Assembly: GCA_023379805.1 (NCBI GenBank)
Contig: JAMCPI010000015.1
Coordinates: 23,816-87,815 of the forward strand
Length of the DNA stretch: 64,000 nucleotides
Reading direction: 5' to 3'
Source of the DNA: Nitrososphaerota archaeon
Lineage (GTDB): Archaea; Thermoproteota; Nitrososphaeria; Nitrososphaerales; JACPRH01
The position numbers and the translations under genes were made by a program. Each line of letters opens with the position of its first letter. Positions within the stretch are counted from its first letter, which is position 1. The notes below the pieces were generated by a model. It did not search any database. It saw only the letters and a list, made by a program, of their open reading frames with translations, and was not told where the DNA came from. Positions 16,329 through 25,878 of this stretch are shown one piece after another.

Positions 16329-17993
16329 TTAGTCGCTTTGTTTGGTTAATCTTACAGCCTCGGCTATCAACCGGTTCTGTAGATCAAGAGCCTCTCGACC
16401 CTCGGGGTACTTCTCAAGGGCGATTACTTTGGAGACAAGCCTCACTACGTGGCGAAGAAGTATGTTGGAGCCTCTCAGGGCTTCAGCCTGATATGCCTTG
16501 TGGGCTTTGTTGACGTAGATGACGGCGCCTTCTGCAAAGGCTTCTCGTTCATCAGCTTCATCCTCATAAGGCACGACTCTGAAACCGACCTTCTTCAACG
16601 TGAAGGTTCGCCTAACTCTAACTTTTCCAAGACTTCGGCTCTGGATAGTGATGGGTTCCGTGGGTTGACCATCTATTTGGGAGATTTGTGTATTGATCTG
16701 AGTATTAGATTCAAGTTGTGTCGGTGTCTCGTCGCTGATTGAGGTTGGAGAAGGCATACTTGGCTCAATTCTCTGGTTTACGTTCTCAGCAGAAGGAGGC
16801 TCGTTAACAGCAGTTCCAGTGTTACCTGCGGTTTGCTCCTGTGGTTGCGGCTGTGGCTGAGCTGTGACGGATTCCTGTTCTTCTCCGCCTACTGCTCCTC
16901 TATCTGTTTGCGTTTGCTCAGTGTATGATGATGTGCTGTACACCGGGGTTCCGCCAGCTGCCTCCCAAGGTTCCAGAACTTCGTCGCTGGGGTGTAGCAC
17001 GATGTGGACTGCGTTGGCTAGGAGAGAGTCAACCTTCCGGTAGACTCGTGTCTCCTCGGTGGTTATTACGGCTTCGATGAGTCCTTTTGCCTTCGGCAGA
17101 ACCTCGTCTCGCATCAGGGTTTTTACCTTTGACTGGAACTGTTCGTAAGCATTATTCTCGATTATAGACGCTTTGTCAGCGAAGCGGGTCGTGAGGTTGT
17201 CGCACCTGAGCCAGCCGGTGATGCGCTCCACGTCGAAGCCGAAGCTCCTCCGTTCCACCATGTGGCTGCCTACGATAACTGCCAGTCCACGCTCTTCCTC
17301 CGGTAGGGGTCTTTTAGCTACAACTACCTCACCGGTGATATCTGGAAGATTCACAGGGATGACAAGCCCCTCGGTTTGAGGGGGCTCCATACGCTCAGCG
17401 CCTTCAAAGCTCCAAGCATGGAACTCAGCTGCCTCCTTCAGAAAGACCTCAAAGAATGGATATCTCAGTATCGCAAGTCGTCGTATCTCACGGCGCATCT
17501 TCAAAGGATCGACCTGTATACTCGGCTCCATTAACTTGATCTCTGTTCCATCTCTACCCAGAGGCGGATAGTCGAGGCTCTTGAGCTCCGCTTCACCGCC
17601 AGCGAGCTGTTCAAACACCTTTTCGTCAACCAAGACAGCCTTGACATGATCCTGCTTTCTAGTCCTCACAACCATCTTTCCAAAGGCTGTTAGGAAGCCG
17701 AGACGACCTGTTCCGTACCTGCCGCTTCTAGGTCGACCGAACTTCGGGGAAAGACGCTCCTCAGCCTTGTGCGGTGAGCCTACTAGGAGGAAACTCTCGA
17801 AGTCCCCGGCGCTCATCCCCACATCATCTTCAACCACGACAGAGCCGTCTCTCAGCAGAGTAATCACTACTTTTGTCGCGTCCTCATCAAAGCTGTTCTC
17901 AATGAGCTCGGCTACTACTCCATACGGTGAGGTCCAGGTTTTGGACGCGAATTCCTTGAAGAACGATGGATGAACACGTAATGATGAGACCAT
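16329..17993 (-). CDS. GHKL (Hsp90/MORC-like) ATPase with disordered linker
   Basis: A 554-residue protein with a Bergerat-fold ATPase domain. The N box is AELIENSFDEDAT (around 28-40), G1 is EDDVGMS and G2 is GRYGTGRLGFLTAFG. The arrangement resembles the Hsp90/MORC/MutL type rather than a histidine kinase, as no H-box is present. Residues 345-455 are a low-complexity Gln/Pro/Thr/Glu linker. A C-terminal helical domain of about 95 residues (FTLKKVGFRVVPYEDEADER onward) follows. The likely role is an ATP-driven conformational clamp acting on DNA or protein; the partner is unknown. It is a single gene that converges on the triheme cytochrome. Confidence 0.72.
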   Translation of the reverse strand: MVSSLRVHPSFFKEFASKTWTSPYGVVAELIENSFDEDATKVVITLLRDGSVVVEDDVGMSAGDFESFLLVGSPHKAEERLSPKFGRPRSGRYGTGRLGFLTAFGKMVVRTRKQDHVKAVLVDEKVFEQLAGGEAELKSLDYPPLGRDGTEIKLMEPSIQVDPLKMRREIRRLAILRYPFFEVFLKEAAEFHAWSFEGAERMEPPQTEGLVIPVNLPDITGEVVVAKRPLPEEERGLAVIVGSHMVERRSFGFDVERITGWLRCDNLTTRFADKASIIENNAYEQFQSKVKTLMRDEVLPKAKGLIEAVITTEETRVYRKVDSLLANAVHIVLHPSDEVLEPWEAAGGTPVYSTSSYTEQTQTDRGAVGGEEQESVTAQPQPQPQEQTAGNTGTAVNEPPSAENVNQRIEPSMPSPTSISDETPTQLESNTQINTQISQIDGQPTEPITIQSRSLGKVRVRRTFTLKKVGFRVVPYEDEADEREAFAEGAVIYVNKAHKAYQAEALRGSNILLRHVVRLVSKVIALEKYPEGREALDLQNRLIAEAVRLTKQSD

Positions 17994-18229
17994 GCCAATG
18001 GCCCCTCCACACCCAGCTTAATATTATTCGTACCAAAAAAAGATGTCTTTTAGTCAGCGTACATTCACCAAGTCTATACAGATCGGCTGACAAACACCTT
18101 AACCTGCAGCAGCTTGCTTGAGCTGCTCAGCCTAGGAATTAGCAGCGGTGCCTGTTTTTAGCGGATATATTTTTATCTGCATAAAATACACGTGAAGAAG
18201 ATGTCTCAATACTCTATGAGTCGCCACTC

Positions 18230-21200
18230 ATGTTGCATGACCAAGGAGCAAGCAGGAGAGTCACTAATATGACTAAGAGTGAAACTGAAGAATCGTTGAA
18301 CCCGGAATTTCAGCCGAAGGATGTTGAAGCAGCTACACGGAAGCACTGGGAGGAAATCGATGTTAAGAAGATGGTGGTAGCTAAAAATGCAGGTAAGCCG
18401 CCGATAGGTTACGTGGAAGGACCTCCGACGATGAACGGAGAGCCTCATATCGGGCACATTCGTGGACGCATCATGAAAGACATCTGGTACCGCTTCAGCG
18501 TGTTGAAAGGTTTGAACGTGGTGTTCCGCGCAGGCTGGGACACTCAGGGGCTGCCTGTTGAGCTCCAAGCGGAGAAAGAGCTTGGGTTGACTGGAAGCAA
18601 GGCGGAGAATCTTGAGATCGTCGGTGAGGAGAAGATAGTCGAGGCCTGCAAGGGGCTCATTGGGAAATACAACGCATCGTGGAGAGAATCTGATAGGCTT
18701 CTCGGCATGTCAATGGATTACGAGAAGGCATATTGGACATACAGAGACGAGTATATTGAGCGTGAATGGAAGTATCTTGAGCAAGCTTGGAAGAAGGGCC
18801 TGATGGGTGAAGGTTTCCGAGTGGTGCCGTACTGCCCGAGCTGCCAGTGCTCGCTCAGCCATGCAGAGGTTGGGCAGGGATACGAAACTGTATCCGACCC
18901 CTCACTCTACTACAAAGTCAAGGTGTCAGGTGAAGAGAACAGGTATCTTGTTCTTTGGACTACGATGCCGTTCACCGTCGTAACCGATGAGATGGTGGGT
19001 GTCAAACCTGGTGAAGAGTACGTCGAGGCGCAGGTCGGCTCTGAGAAATGGGTGGTAGCGGCCACTAGACTTGAAGGTTTGATGAAGGAGCTCGGAATCG
19101 ATGATTACCGGGTTGTCAACCGGTTTCAAAGCGAAGAACTGGCGGGTTTAAGATACGATTACCCTCTTTCGAAGCAGGTTCCAGCTCAAGCAGAGCTGCA
19201 TCGAAACGAAAAGGTGCATACTGTTGTCGCAGAGGAGTTTGTTGACGTTACAACCGGTTCCGGACTGGTTCACCTCTCTCCCGCGAACGGTGAAGAGGAC
19301 TTTGAAATTGCTAAGCGGCGACATGTACCTGTTTTCAACCCGATTAACGATCAGGTGCAGTTCACAGCTGAGGCAGGTGTATTTCAGGGGCTGTTCGTCC
19401 GCGACTCTGATGAGAGAGTTGCTGAGCATCTCGAATCTGTGGGAAGCCTCATCAAGCTAGGCAAAATCAGGCATGAATATCCTACTTGCTGGCGGTCGCA
19501 TCACAAGCTGGTCTGGACGGCTCGCCGCGAATACTTCTACTGGGTAGAGAAGCTCGGAGATCTCGCCGTTGAAGCAGCTAAGCAGGTAGAATACTTCTTT
19601 GAACCACCTAAGAACCGATTTATCGAGATCATCAAGGAAAAGGTTCCGTGGTGTATCTCACGGGAGCGAGTATGGGGCGCGCCGCTACCTGTATGGGTCT
19701 GCCCTAAATGCGGAGAGAAAACAGGTTTCTTCAGCCGAAACGACATCGTGAAAAACGCAGTGGATCTGCCGGATGGCCCCAACTTCGAGCTGCATCGACC
19801 CTGGATTGACCGAGTGAAGACGAGATGCCCGAAGTGTGGTGGAGCAGCTGTAAGAGAACCGTTTGTACTCGACACATGGCATAACAGCGGAGCCGCACCT
19901 TACGCTTCGTTCACGGATAAAGAGCATCGAGAGCTTGTGCCTGTAGCGTTTCTAACCGAAGGAATAGACCAGACAAGAGGCTGGGCCTACACACTGCTGA
20001 TAGAAAACGTGATACTCACTGGAAGAGCAGAAGCGCCTTACCGCGCATTCCTGTTCCAAGGTCTTCTCCTAGACGAGAAGGGGAACAAGATGAGCAAAAG
20101 CCTTGGGAACATGATTGAAGGAATAGCGGTTATGAATGCAAACCCGGTTGACATCATCCGCTACTACATGACTTGGAAGGCAAGCCCGATTGACAACCTA
20201 GACTTCAGCTTAACAGAGATGAACAGCCGACCTTACCAAGTGCTGAGCACCTTGCATCACCTCCACATATACTTCCAGCAGAACAGCAAATACGATAACT
20301 TCGACCTCGATCAACACACAGTTCAATGGGCTGTTGAGCAGGCTCTCCTCGGCCCCCAAGAGAAGTGGCTCCTATCCCGCCTCCAAAGAACCATAGACGT
20401 AGTTACAAGAGCAAATGAGACCTGCCGCTTCAACGAATCTGCACACGCCATCGAGAAGCTCCTCATAGACGATCTAAGCCAAACCTACATTCCGATCACA
20501 AGACGGGAAATATGGGATGATCGACCTGAAACCCGGAGCCGTAGACTAGCCATCTACGCTATACTCGCCTACACCTTGAAGAGTATAGATATACTTCTTC
20601 ACCCCGTGTCACCCTACGTCACCGACCACCTATTCAGACAGGTCTTCGCGCGAGAAGAAAACCCGTCATCAATTCTCCTTGAATCTTGGCCAGCAGTCAA
20701 CAACGATCTACTCGACACCAAGCTCGAAGAGGATATGGAGCACCTGTTGAAGGCGGTCTCAGCGGTAAACTCAGCCCGCATGAAGGCTAAAGTAAAACGG
20801 CGATGGCCGCTCAGCGAAGCAGTCATCATCTTTGACGAAGCCTACAGGTTGAAACCATATGTGGATTTAATCAAGGAGCAGGCTAACATCAAGAACGCCT
20901 CTTTAGCCACAGAGCTGAATGGAACTCCTGTCAGCCTAAAAATTAAGCCGCGTTACGATCTCCTCGGAGCCCGAATGAAGGATAAGACGCCGGCCGTAGC
21001 TAAGCAGCTCACCCAAATCGACGCCCTGAAAGCCTATAGTACGTTGAAGGAAAAAGGCGAGATATACGTCACAGTTGACGGTAAGAAGATATCGATCTCC
21101 CGAGACGAACTTGTAGTCGAATACGTCTCAACCAGCGATGCCTACGTAGTCTCTGAGAGAGAAGGCATAGTAGCAGCCCTAAAGATTGAGCGTGACCCAG

Positions 21201-21469
21201 AACTCATATCCGAAGGAAACACACGGGATCTGGCGAGAAGACTTCAAGCGCTGAGGAAAGAAAGAGGCTATAACCCGACCGAAATTCTAAACGCAGCCTA
21301 CATCGCAGGCCTCGACACCGAGTGGCGTGAAAGCATCCAGCCTCGCCTAAAGGAGCTAGCATACCTAGTTAGAGTGAAGCAGGTCAATCTATTGGATGAA
21401 GAAGCCACAGGTATCAAGTGGGTTGACGCTGATATCGACGGAAAAACAATCAAGGTCTCAGTCGAGTAA
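18230..21469 (+). CDS. ileS: Isoleucyl-tRNA synthetase
   Basis: Class I synthetase that charges tRNA-Ile and edits valine. The catalytic HIGH motif is PHIGHIRGR (73-76 core). The KMSKS motif is NKMSKSLGN (about 620-624). The editing domain lies between (LWTTMPFTVVTDEMVGV; TGSGLVHLSPANGEEDFE). WDTQGLPVELQAEKELG is a class I hallmark for Ile/Val/Leu enzymes, and a C-terminal anticodon domain completes the 1,079 residues, normal for archaeal IleRS. The ATG at 18230 is possible, but the ATG at 18269 (MTKSETEE, 1,066 residues) lies behind GCAGGAGAG and is a better start. Confidence 0.95.
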   Translation: MLHDQGASRRVTNMTKSETEESLNPEFQPKDVEAATRKHWEEIDVKKMVVAKNAGKPPIGYVEGPPTMNGEPHIGHIRGRIMKDIWYRFSVLKGLNVVFRAGWDTQGLPVELQAEKELGLTGSKAENLEIVGEEKIVEACKGLIGKYNASWRESDRLLGMSMDYEKAYWTYRDEYIEREWKYLEQAWKKGLMGEGFRVVPYCPSCQCSLSHAEVGQGYETVSDPSLYYKVKVSGEENRYLVLWTTMPFTVVTDEMVGVKPGEEYVEAQVGSEKWVVAATRLEGLMKELGIDDYRVVNRFQSEELAGLRYDYPLSKQVPAQAELHRNEKVHTVVAEEFVDVTTGSGLVHLSPANGEEDFEIAKRRHVPVFNPINDQVQFTAEAGVFQGLFVRDSDERVAEHLESVGSLIKLGKIRHEYPTCWRSHHKLVWTARREYFYWVEKLGDLAVEAAKQVEYFFEPPKNRFIEIIKEKVPWCISRERVWGAPLPVWVCPKCGEKTGFFSRNDIVKNAVDLPDGPNFELHRPWIDRVKTRCPKCGGAAVREPFVLDTWHNSGAAPYASFTDKEHRELVPVAFLTEGIDQTRGWAYTLLIENVILTGRAEAPYRAFLFQGLLLDEKGNKMSKSLGNMIEGIAVMNANPVDIIRYYMTWKASPIDNLDFSLTEMNSRPYQVLSTLHHLHIYFQQNSKYDNFDLDQHTVQWAVEQALLGPQEKWLLSRLQRTIDVVTRANETCRFNESAHAIEKLLIDDLSQTYIPITRREIWDDRPETRSRRLAIYAILAYTLKSIDILLHPVSPYVTDHLFRQVFAREENPSSILLESWPAVNNDLLDTKLEEDMEHLLKAVSAVNSARMKAKVKRRWPLSEAVIIFDEAYRLKPYVDLIKEQANIKNASLATELNGTPVSLKIKPRYDLLGARMKDKTPAVAKQLTQIDALKAYSTLKEKGEIYVTVDGKKISISRDELVVEYVSTSDAYVVSEREGIVAALKIERDPELISEGNTRDLARRLQALRKERGYNPTEILNAAYIAGLDTEWRESIQPRLKELAYLVRVKQVNLLDEEATGIKWVDADIDGKTIKVSVE

Positions 21470-21492
21470 AACCAGCCAACTAGCAGCACCGT

Positions 21493-22071
21493 CTACCTGA
21501 GATATCGATCGATGAGATGAGCCGCTGATTGGTCTGAAAGCCACCTCACCTGCCCGAGAGACCGCGGCTTCAATCCTTTGAAAACTGCTACAACATCCCT
21601 AGCAACATCCTCCGCATGCTGCCCGGTTGTATCAAACTCAGCAACCCTGTTAGTGCCGAACTGCTTCAACGCATCCCCTAGACAGATATCCAGAATCTCA
21701 GACGCAATGTTTTCCTTAACCTTCGCCTCCGAATAGCCTCGCCCAACATATCTTTTCTCAAGCTCCTCAGGGGAACAGCGCAGCACAGCTACGAAGTCGG
21801 CCTCACCGCGCTTCAGGATGTATGGCAAAAGATGACCTGACAGCACGATACCTCCACCTTCTATTCTCTTCAGAATGTTTCGCCTAAGCTGCTTCGGATC
21901 AACCTCAAAATCCTCTTCGCGACTATCCAGAATTGAACCTGTTTCAAAGGCGACCCTGTTCAGCTCAAGAAACCGGTAGCCCAAGAGCTGAGCCACAATC
22001 CTTCCTGTTGACTTCTTTCCGGTACCAGGAGTCCCAGTGATCCCAATTATTGGAAGACGCTCAGACTTCAT
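21493..22071 (-). CDS. AK6/Fap7-type adenylate kinase-like NTPase
   Basis: A 192-residue P-loop kinase of the AK6 (hCINAP/Fap7) family, which has adenylate kinase activity and, in archaea and eukaryotes, helps the final maturation of the small ribosomal subunit with uS11. The P-loop GITGTPGTGKKS is at about 10-21. The family motif VLRCSPEELEKRYVGRGYSE covers the lid region. Length is typical. It follows the NfeD-like gene by 24 bases in the same direction and probably shares its transcript. It converges on ileS, with 23 bases between the stops. Confidence 0.85.
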   Translation of the reverse strand: MKSERLPIIGITGTPGTGKKSTGRIVAQLLGYRFLELNRVAFETGSILDSREEDFEVDPKQLRRNILKRIEGGGIVLSGHLLPYILKRGEADFVAVLRCSPEELEKRYVGRGYSEAKVKENIASEILDICLGDALKQFGTNRVAEFDTTGQHAEDVARDVVAVFKGLKPRSLGQVRWLSDQSAAHLIDRYLR

Positions 22072-22095
22072 TCAGCCAAGACCTACCTCTTCATC

Positions 22096-22428
22096 CTACT
22101 TCGGTTGAGATGACGGCCGTTCGCCGCCGGTCTCTTCCAAAGGTTTAACTTGAAGCAAGCGACCTTCGCTCCGAATAATCCTGACTTTACTCTTAGGATG
22201 TATAGGCGCATCAGTTCTAGCCCTCCAATACTCATTCTGATAAAGCACGTAGCCATCAGCACCAGGAAAAAGCCCGTCTATAGCTTCAGCGACGCCTCCA
22301 ACCACATCGGCCGAAACTGACCCCCCTCGCCTCAACCTAAATGCACGATAAGCAAGGAGAATAATCACTAAAAGAATAGCTAAGAGAGCCAACAAGGCGG
22401 AGAATACTTCTGGAAGTATCTGAAACAC
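22096..22428 (-). CDS. Short NfeD-like membrane protein
   Basis: A 110-residue protein with one N-terminal membrane helix (about 7-29), a basic stop-transfer patch (RAFRLRRGG) and a soluble OB-fold NfeD domain (DGYVLYQNEYWRARTDAPI...KVRIIRSEGRLLQVKP). NfeD proteins usually partner a stomatin-like protein or membrane serine protease in membrane quality control. Neither gene is adjacent here; this is the short type consisting of anchor plus OB fold only. It is first in a two-gene unit with the AK6 kinase. Confidence 0.78.
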   Translation of the reverse strand: MFQILPEVFSALLALLAILLVIILLAYRAFRLRRGGSVSADVVGGVAEAIDGLFPGADGYVLYQNEYWRARTDAPIHPKSKVRIIRSEGRLLQVKPLEETGGERPSSQPK

Positions 22429-22575
22429 GGTGCGAAAATACGCGTAAGCATTCTTAAGGATTCCTTAACATCAACTCAATGTGAAATCAACTCTAACATC
22501 TTGCTTAGCAGAAATATGACAACCAAGCTAGCTTTTTAAGGCGCTAGGCCGTTATTTTTTACTGAGGCCACGGAT

Positions 22576-22992
22576 ATGGCGACTAGAAATACGTATATAA
22601 TCGCAGTGATACTTGCGATTATAGTAATAGTGGCGATATCGGCCTTCGTACTAAGCAGCACCACAACACCCACAACACCTACTACAACCACAACAACTCC
22701 AGGAGGAGACGCAACCACAGCGACAACCATAACCCTCACAGCTGAAAACATAAAGTTCAACGGTACTAACCCAACGATAACGGTCAAAGCAAACACTCAA
22801 GTAACCATTACCGTGAACAATAAGGACAGTATGCCTCACAACTTCATAATCCAAGGTGTGACGGGTGGTTCAACTAATTTGCTGAGCCCAGGACAAAGTG
22901 GACAAGTAACAGTGACACTTCCGCCAGGAACTTACAAGTATTATTGCTCTGTTCACCCAGGACAAATGGACGGTCAGATAGTGGCGAAGTAG
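22576..22992 (+). CDS. Membrane-anchored blue-copper protein (cupredoxin)
   Basis: A 138-residue type 1 copper protein for single-electron transfer on the outer face of the membrane. A membrane anchor (about 7-27) is followed by a Thr/Pro-rich spacer (28-50) and then a plastocyanin-like beta sandwich. Copper ligands are His88 (MPHNF), Cys124, His127 and Met131 (CSVHPGQM), the complete set. The spacing Cys-x2-His-x3-Met is that of plastocyanin/amicyanin types. The start is ATG 22576. A T-rich run at 23074-23095 follows. It converges on the AOR operon and could be its electron partner, which is inference only. Confidence 0.92.
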   Translation: MATRNTYIIAVILAIIVIVAISAFVLSSTTTPTTPTTTTTTPGGDATTATTITLTAENIKFNGTNPTITVKANTQVTITVNNKDSMPHNFIIQGVTGGSTNLLSPGQSGQVTVTLPPGTYKYYCSVHPGQMDGQIVAK

Positions 22993-23073
22993 CAAGTAGG
23001 TAGCAAAGAGACACACATGTGAGCTGAAGTCGAGACTGGTGAGCGAGACAAAGCTGCTTACGAAGACCCTCAC

Positions 23074-23095
23074 GTTTTTGTTTTTTCATCTTTTT
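23074..23095 (+). terminator. T-rich terminator after the cupredoxin gene
   Basis: Three oligo-T blocks (GTTTTTG, TTTTTTC, TTTTTAA) within 22 bases, about 80 bases past the cupredoxin stop, fit the archaeal poly-T termination signal. Confidence 0.45.
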
Positions 23096-23167
23096 AATTG
23101 ACTTGATTTAGACTTGATCGTTCACTTATTACAGATCTTCCGAAGCTGCTTTTCGCCTGTTTGCGTG

Positions 23168-25141
23168 CTAAGCAATCAATCCTTTCTTGTTAAGATCGTC
23201 AGCCACGTCTTCTAACCCCAGTTCCGTTAATCTTCGTGCAGTGGGTTTCCCAGTTTCCACATCCCAGCCTCTGAACTGGTAGTATCGGCTCTTGAGCTCC
23301 TCGAACTTCGCTCGGTCAAGCGATCTGCGGGCAACCTCCATATGTCCGTCTGAACGAGTAACTTTTCCAGCTGACCGCTCATTGTAGTAGTATTCGGAGA
23401 CTGTGTCCTGTGCTCTAGTGCGGCCCTCTCGAGTCATAATTGCTCGTTCAACATTATAGATGCGTTCACCTATTTTGAGCATAGATTCCGGGTCAGGCAT
23501 CATGTTTGAGCCGGTGACGGCTGTGAAGAGCTTAGGCTCCAAGTTAGGGGTGCAGCCTCTGTGCTTTTCCCCGTACCAGCTAGCGTAGTTTCCGAAGTAC
23601 CAGTCGCAAAGCGTAAGCGACTTCTTCACACACTCATAATTCTGAACCCACTGCGTAACGTAGGCGTGGCCTTCATTGTACATTCCTTCATTCGTTTCAT
23701 CCAGCGCTTTTACACCCATATCGCCCCACACATCCTTCACAATAGCGACCAGCTCATCCGCGGTTATCCACCCGTAATTCGCATATTCAGCGTGACTTCT
23801 GGTGACTAGGAAGTAGAAGTCATGCTCATTCGGAAGCCTGCTTTCCATAGCCAGTTTTAGCGCAAAAACAGGAAGGATTCTACCGTCAAACTGGTTCGCA
23901 AAACCTCGGTGATAATTCTTCAAGTAGCTTGCAGCGTTTTTACCTATAATATCTGCTGCGCGCGCATTGCCTTCAGACAACGTATTGCCGAAGCCGTCTC
24001 TATACGCGATCTTGCGGATAAGGGTCTCAGCGAACTCGTACTCTCCTAACTTGTCGAACGGCAAACCGGTGTCCGCGTCACTAATTACACCAGCATTGTG
24101 AAGCTTGACAAGCCAATCCATCATCATAGACAACTCAAAGGAGTTTACAGCTAAAGCATCAGCGAGCTTAGCAGCCTTCCAGTAAGCGGTCGTCAGTTCA
24201 CCGTGCGCGCCGATATCGAACTTCGCGTACCAGAGCAGCTGCTCACACTGAGCTTGACCTGCAGGTATAGCTGCATCTGAGATTGACGCATAGGTTCTGC
24301 ATGCGATTGGGCAGCCGTAGCAGGCCTCCGCCTTTACACTATACTTGTCTACCCACTTCTCGCCGTAGTCGGAGTATTCTAGCAGGTTGTTTATGCGGTG
24401 GTAGCCGTGCTGAGCGATTTTTGGAGGACGCTGATCTGGTCTGAAGAGAAGGTTCCGCATCTCTTCAGATATTCTCATGAGATCTTCTGGTTTTGCTACT
24501 TCGACGCTTTTGCTTCCCTGCACAGCTATTGCTTTGAGGTTCTTTGAGCCCCAGACGCCGCCGAAGCCGCCTTGACCCAGGGCGCTTCCTGAGTCGTGAA
24601 GTATAGAGGCTATTCGCGATAGATGTTCGCCTGAAGGCCCTATTGTGAGGACAGCGGCTTTCCGTGGAGTGTTAAGATCGCTCCATATCGTTTTCTGCGT
24701 CTCGTAAGTGGTTAAGCCCCACAGGTGACCGGCGTCCTTTATCTCAACCGTGCCGTCGTTAATAGATATCCAGACAGGCTTAGAGGCTTTCCCCCGAATT
24801 ATGAGCCCGTCGAAACCTGAGAACTTCAAGAAGGGTCCGAAGCGTCCACCTACACCTGATCTAGTGTAGACTTCACGCGGGTAAGGTTGAGCGGCCGTAC
24901 CCCCTACTTCGCTTTTCCCAGCTTGAGGCGCAAAGGTTCCGGTTGTCGGCCCTGTAGTGAGTGAAAACACGTTTTCTGGATCGAAGGCGCCCACTGAAGG
25001 AGGAACCTCGTCCCAGTGGATCTTAGCGTTAATTCCTCTGCCGCCTAAGAAGCCTGAGGCGTACTTCTCTGTCGGCACCTCGCTGTATTTACCTGAGGTG
25101 AGGTCTATGCTGAGTATCTTGCCAACCCATCCGTAGCTCAT
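23168..25141 (-). CDS. aor: Aldehyde:ferredoxin oxidoreductase, probable exported complex subunit
   Basis: A second tungsten-type AOR of 657 residues, paralogous to the one at 5669. It has the N-terminal pterin domain (GGRGINAKIHWDEVPP, GPSGEHLSRIASILHDSG, GFGGVWGSKNLKAIAVQG) and [4Fe-4S] ligands CYGCPIAC with a late cysteine (LTLCDW). Its ATG overlaps the stop of the ferredoxin gene by 4 bases, so it is the third gene of the operon cytochrome b - ferredoxin - AOR. It has no signal peptide of its own; the Tat signal on the ferredoxin could carry it across as a folded partner. The substrate is unknown; aldehydes or aromatic acyl compounds are possible. Confidence 0.88.
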   Translation of the reverse strand: MSYGWVGKILSIDLTSGKYSEVPTEKYASGFLGGRGINAKIHWDEVPPSVGAFDPENVFSLTTGPTTGTFAPQAGKSEVGGTAAQPYPREVYTRSGVGGRFGPFLKFSGFDGLIIRGKASKPVWISINDGTVEIKDAGHLWGLTTYETQKTIWSDLNTPRKAAVLTIGPSGEHLSRIASILHDSGSALGQGGFGGVWGSKNLKAIAVQGSKSVEVAKPEDLMRISEEMRNLLFRPDQRPPKIAQHGYHRINNLLEYSDYGEKWVDKYSVKAEACYGCPIACRTYASISDAAIPAGQAQCEQLLWYAKFDIGAHGELTTAYWKAAKLADALAVNSFELSMMMDWLVKLHNAGVISDADTGLPFDKLGEYEFAETLIRKIAYRDGFGNTLSEGNARAADIIGKNAASYLKNYHRGFANQFDGRILPVFALKLAMESRLPNEHDFYFLVTRSHAEYANYGWITADELVAIVKDVWGDMGVKALDETNEGMYNEGHAYVTQWVQNYECVKKSLTLCDWYFGNYASWYGEKHRGCTPNLEPKLFTAVTGSNMMPDPESMLKIGERIYNVERAIMTREGRTRAQDTVSEYYYNERSAGKVTRSDGHMEVARRSLDRAKFEELKSRYYQFRGWDVETGKPTARRLTELGLEDVADDLNKKGLIA

Positions 25142-25857
25142 CGTAGCAACTCCCTTGGTATGTCCTTCTTCCGCTCATCTAGAAAGACCGCTAGGCTTGA
25201 ATTCCCGACACCAGCCGTTCCTTCAGGAAGCTTCGGAACATATCTTAACGCACCGTTAGGACAATGTTTTACGCATCTCGGTGAGCCGTAGCAGAGATGA
25301 CATTTCAACGCCGTGTTCCGCTTCTCATCAAACCTTATTCTTGCGACACCGTGAGCAGCACCGCATGCAGCTATGCATTTTTTGCAGCCTATACACTCAG
25401 TCTCATCTATTATTCGCGCATTGGTTCCTGACTTCTCGTCCACCTTCAAAGCTGCAACGGGGCAGACCGGAAGACAGTGCGAGTTTTCGCATTGAAAACA
25501 CGGTGTGGGGTCGAAGTTGGTGATGTCAGGCTTGAAGGGATCTCGAATTATCTGTATCCTAGATAAAGACGTGTTTGAGACTCCGTAGTTGAAGGTGGTG
25601 CAGGCGGCTTCGCAGGACTGGCAGCCTGTGCATAGAGCAGGATCGAAGAGTATGTAACCGTTGGCGGTGGGAACAGCAAGCTTTCCCAGCGAGTTCTCCC
25701 AGATATTCATACCTGTTGTCCAGAGCTGGTATGCGGTGGAGTTGAAGATCACAACAGTTGCAGACGCTGCTGCAAGACCGCCCATAAACTTCCTCCTAGA
25801 AATCCGGAGCGAGTCATCCTGATCGTTACGCTTTTCGTGTTCTGCCAAAATTTTCAC
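25138..25857 (-). CDS. Tat-exported four-cluster ferredoxin subunit
   Basis: A 239-residue iron-sulfur electron-transfer subunit of the HycB/DmsB type. A twin-arginine signal (SRRKFMGG, residues 20-27) precedes a hydrophobic stretch (about 26-42). Four Cys sets can hold four [4Fe-4S] clusters: CTGCQSCEAAC, CFQCENSHCLPVC, CIGCKKCIAAC and CHLCYGSPRCVKHC. It lies between the cytochrome b and AOR genes, 21 bases after the former and overlapping the latter by 4 bases, so it should wire the AOR to the membrane quinone or heme pool. This is inference from subunit types. Confidence 0.9.
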   Translation of the reverse strand: MKILAEHEKRNDQDDSLRISRRKFMGGLAAASATVVIFNSTAYQLWTTGMNIWENSLGKLAVPTANGYILFDPALCTGCQSCEAACTTFNYGVSNTSLSRIQIIRDPFKPDITNFDPTPCFQCENSHCLPVCPVAALKVDEKSGTNARIIDETECIGCKKCIAACGAAHGVARIRFDEKRNTALKCHLCYGSPRCVKHCPNGALRYVPKLPEGTAGVGNSSLAVFLDERKKDIPRELLR

Positions 25858-25878
25858 TTCTCCGTTTATATGGGCAGT

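Noticed and set aside
18108..18127. AGCAGCT/AGCTGCT hairpin upstream of ileS
   Set aside because: Seven pairs, no conserved companion element; archaea are not known to use T-box control, so nothing supports a regulatory role.
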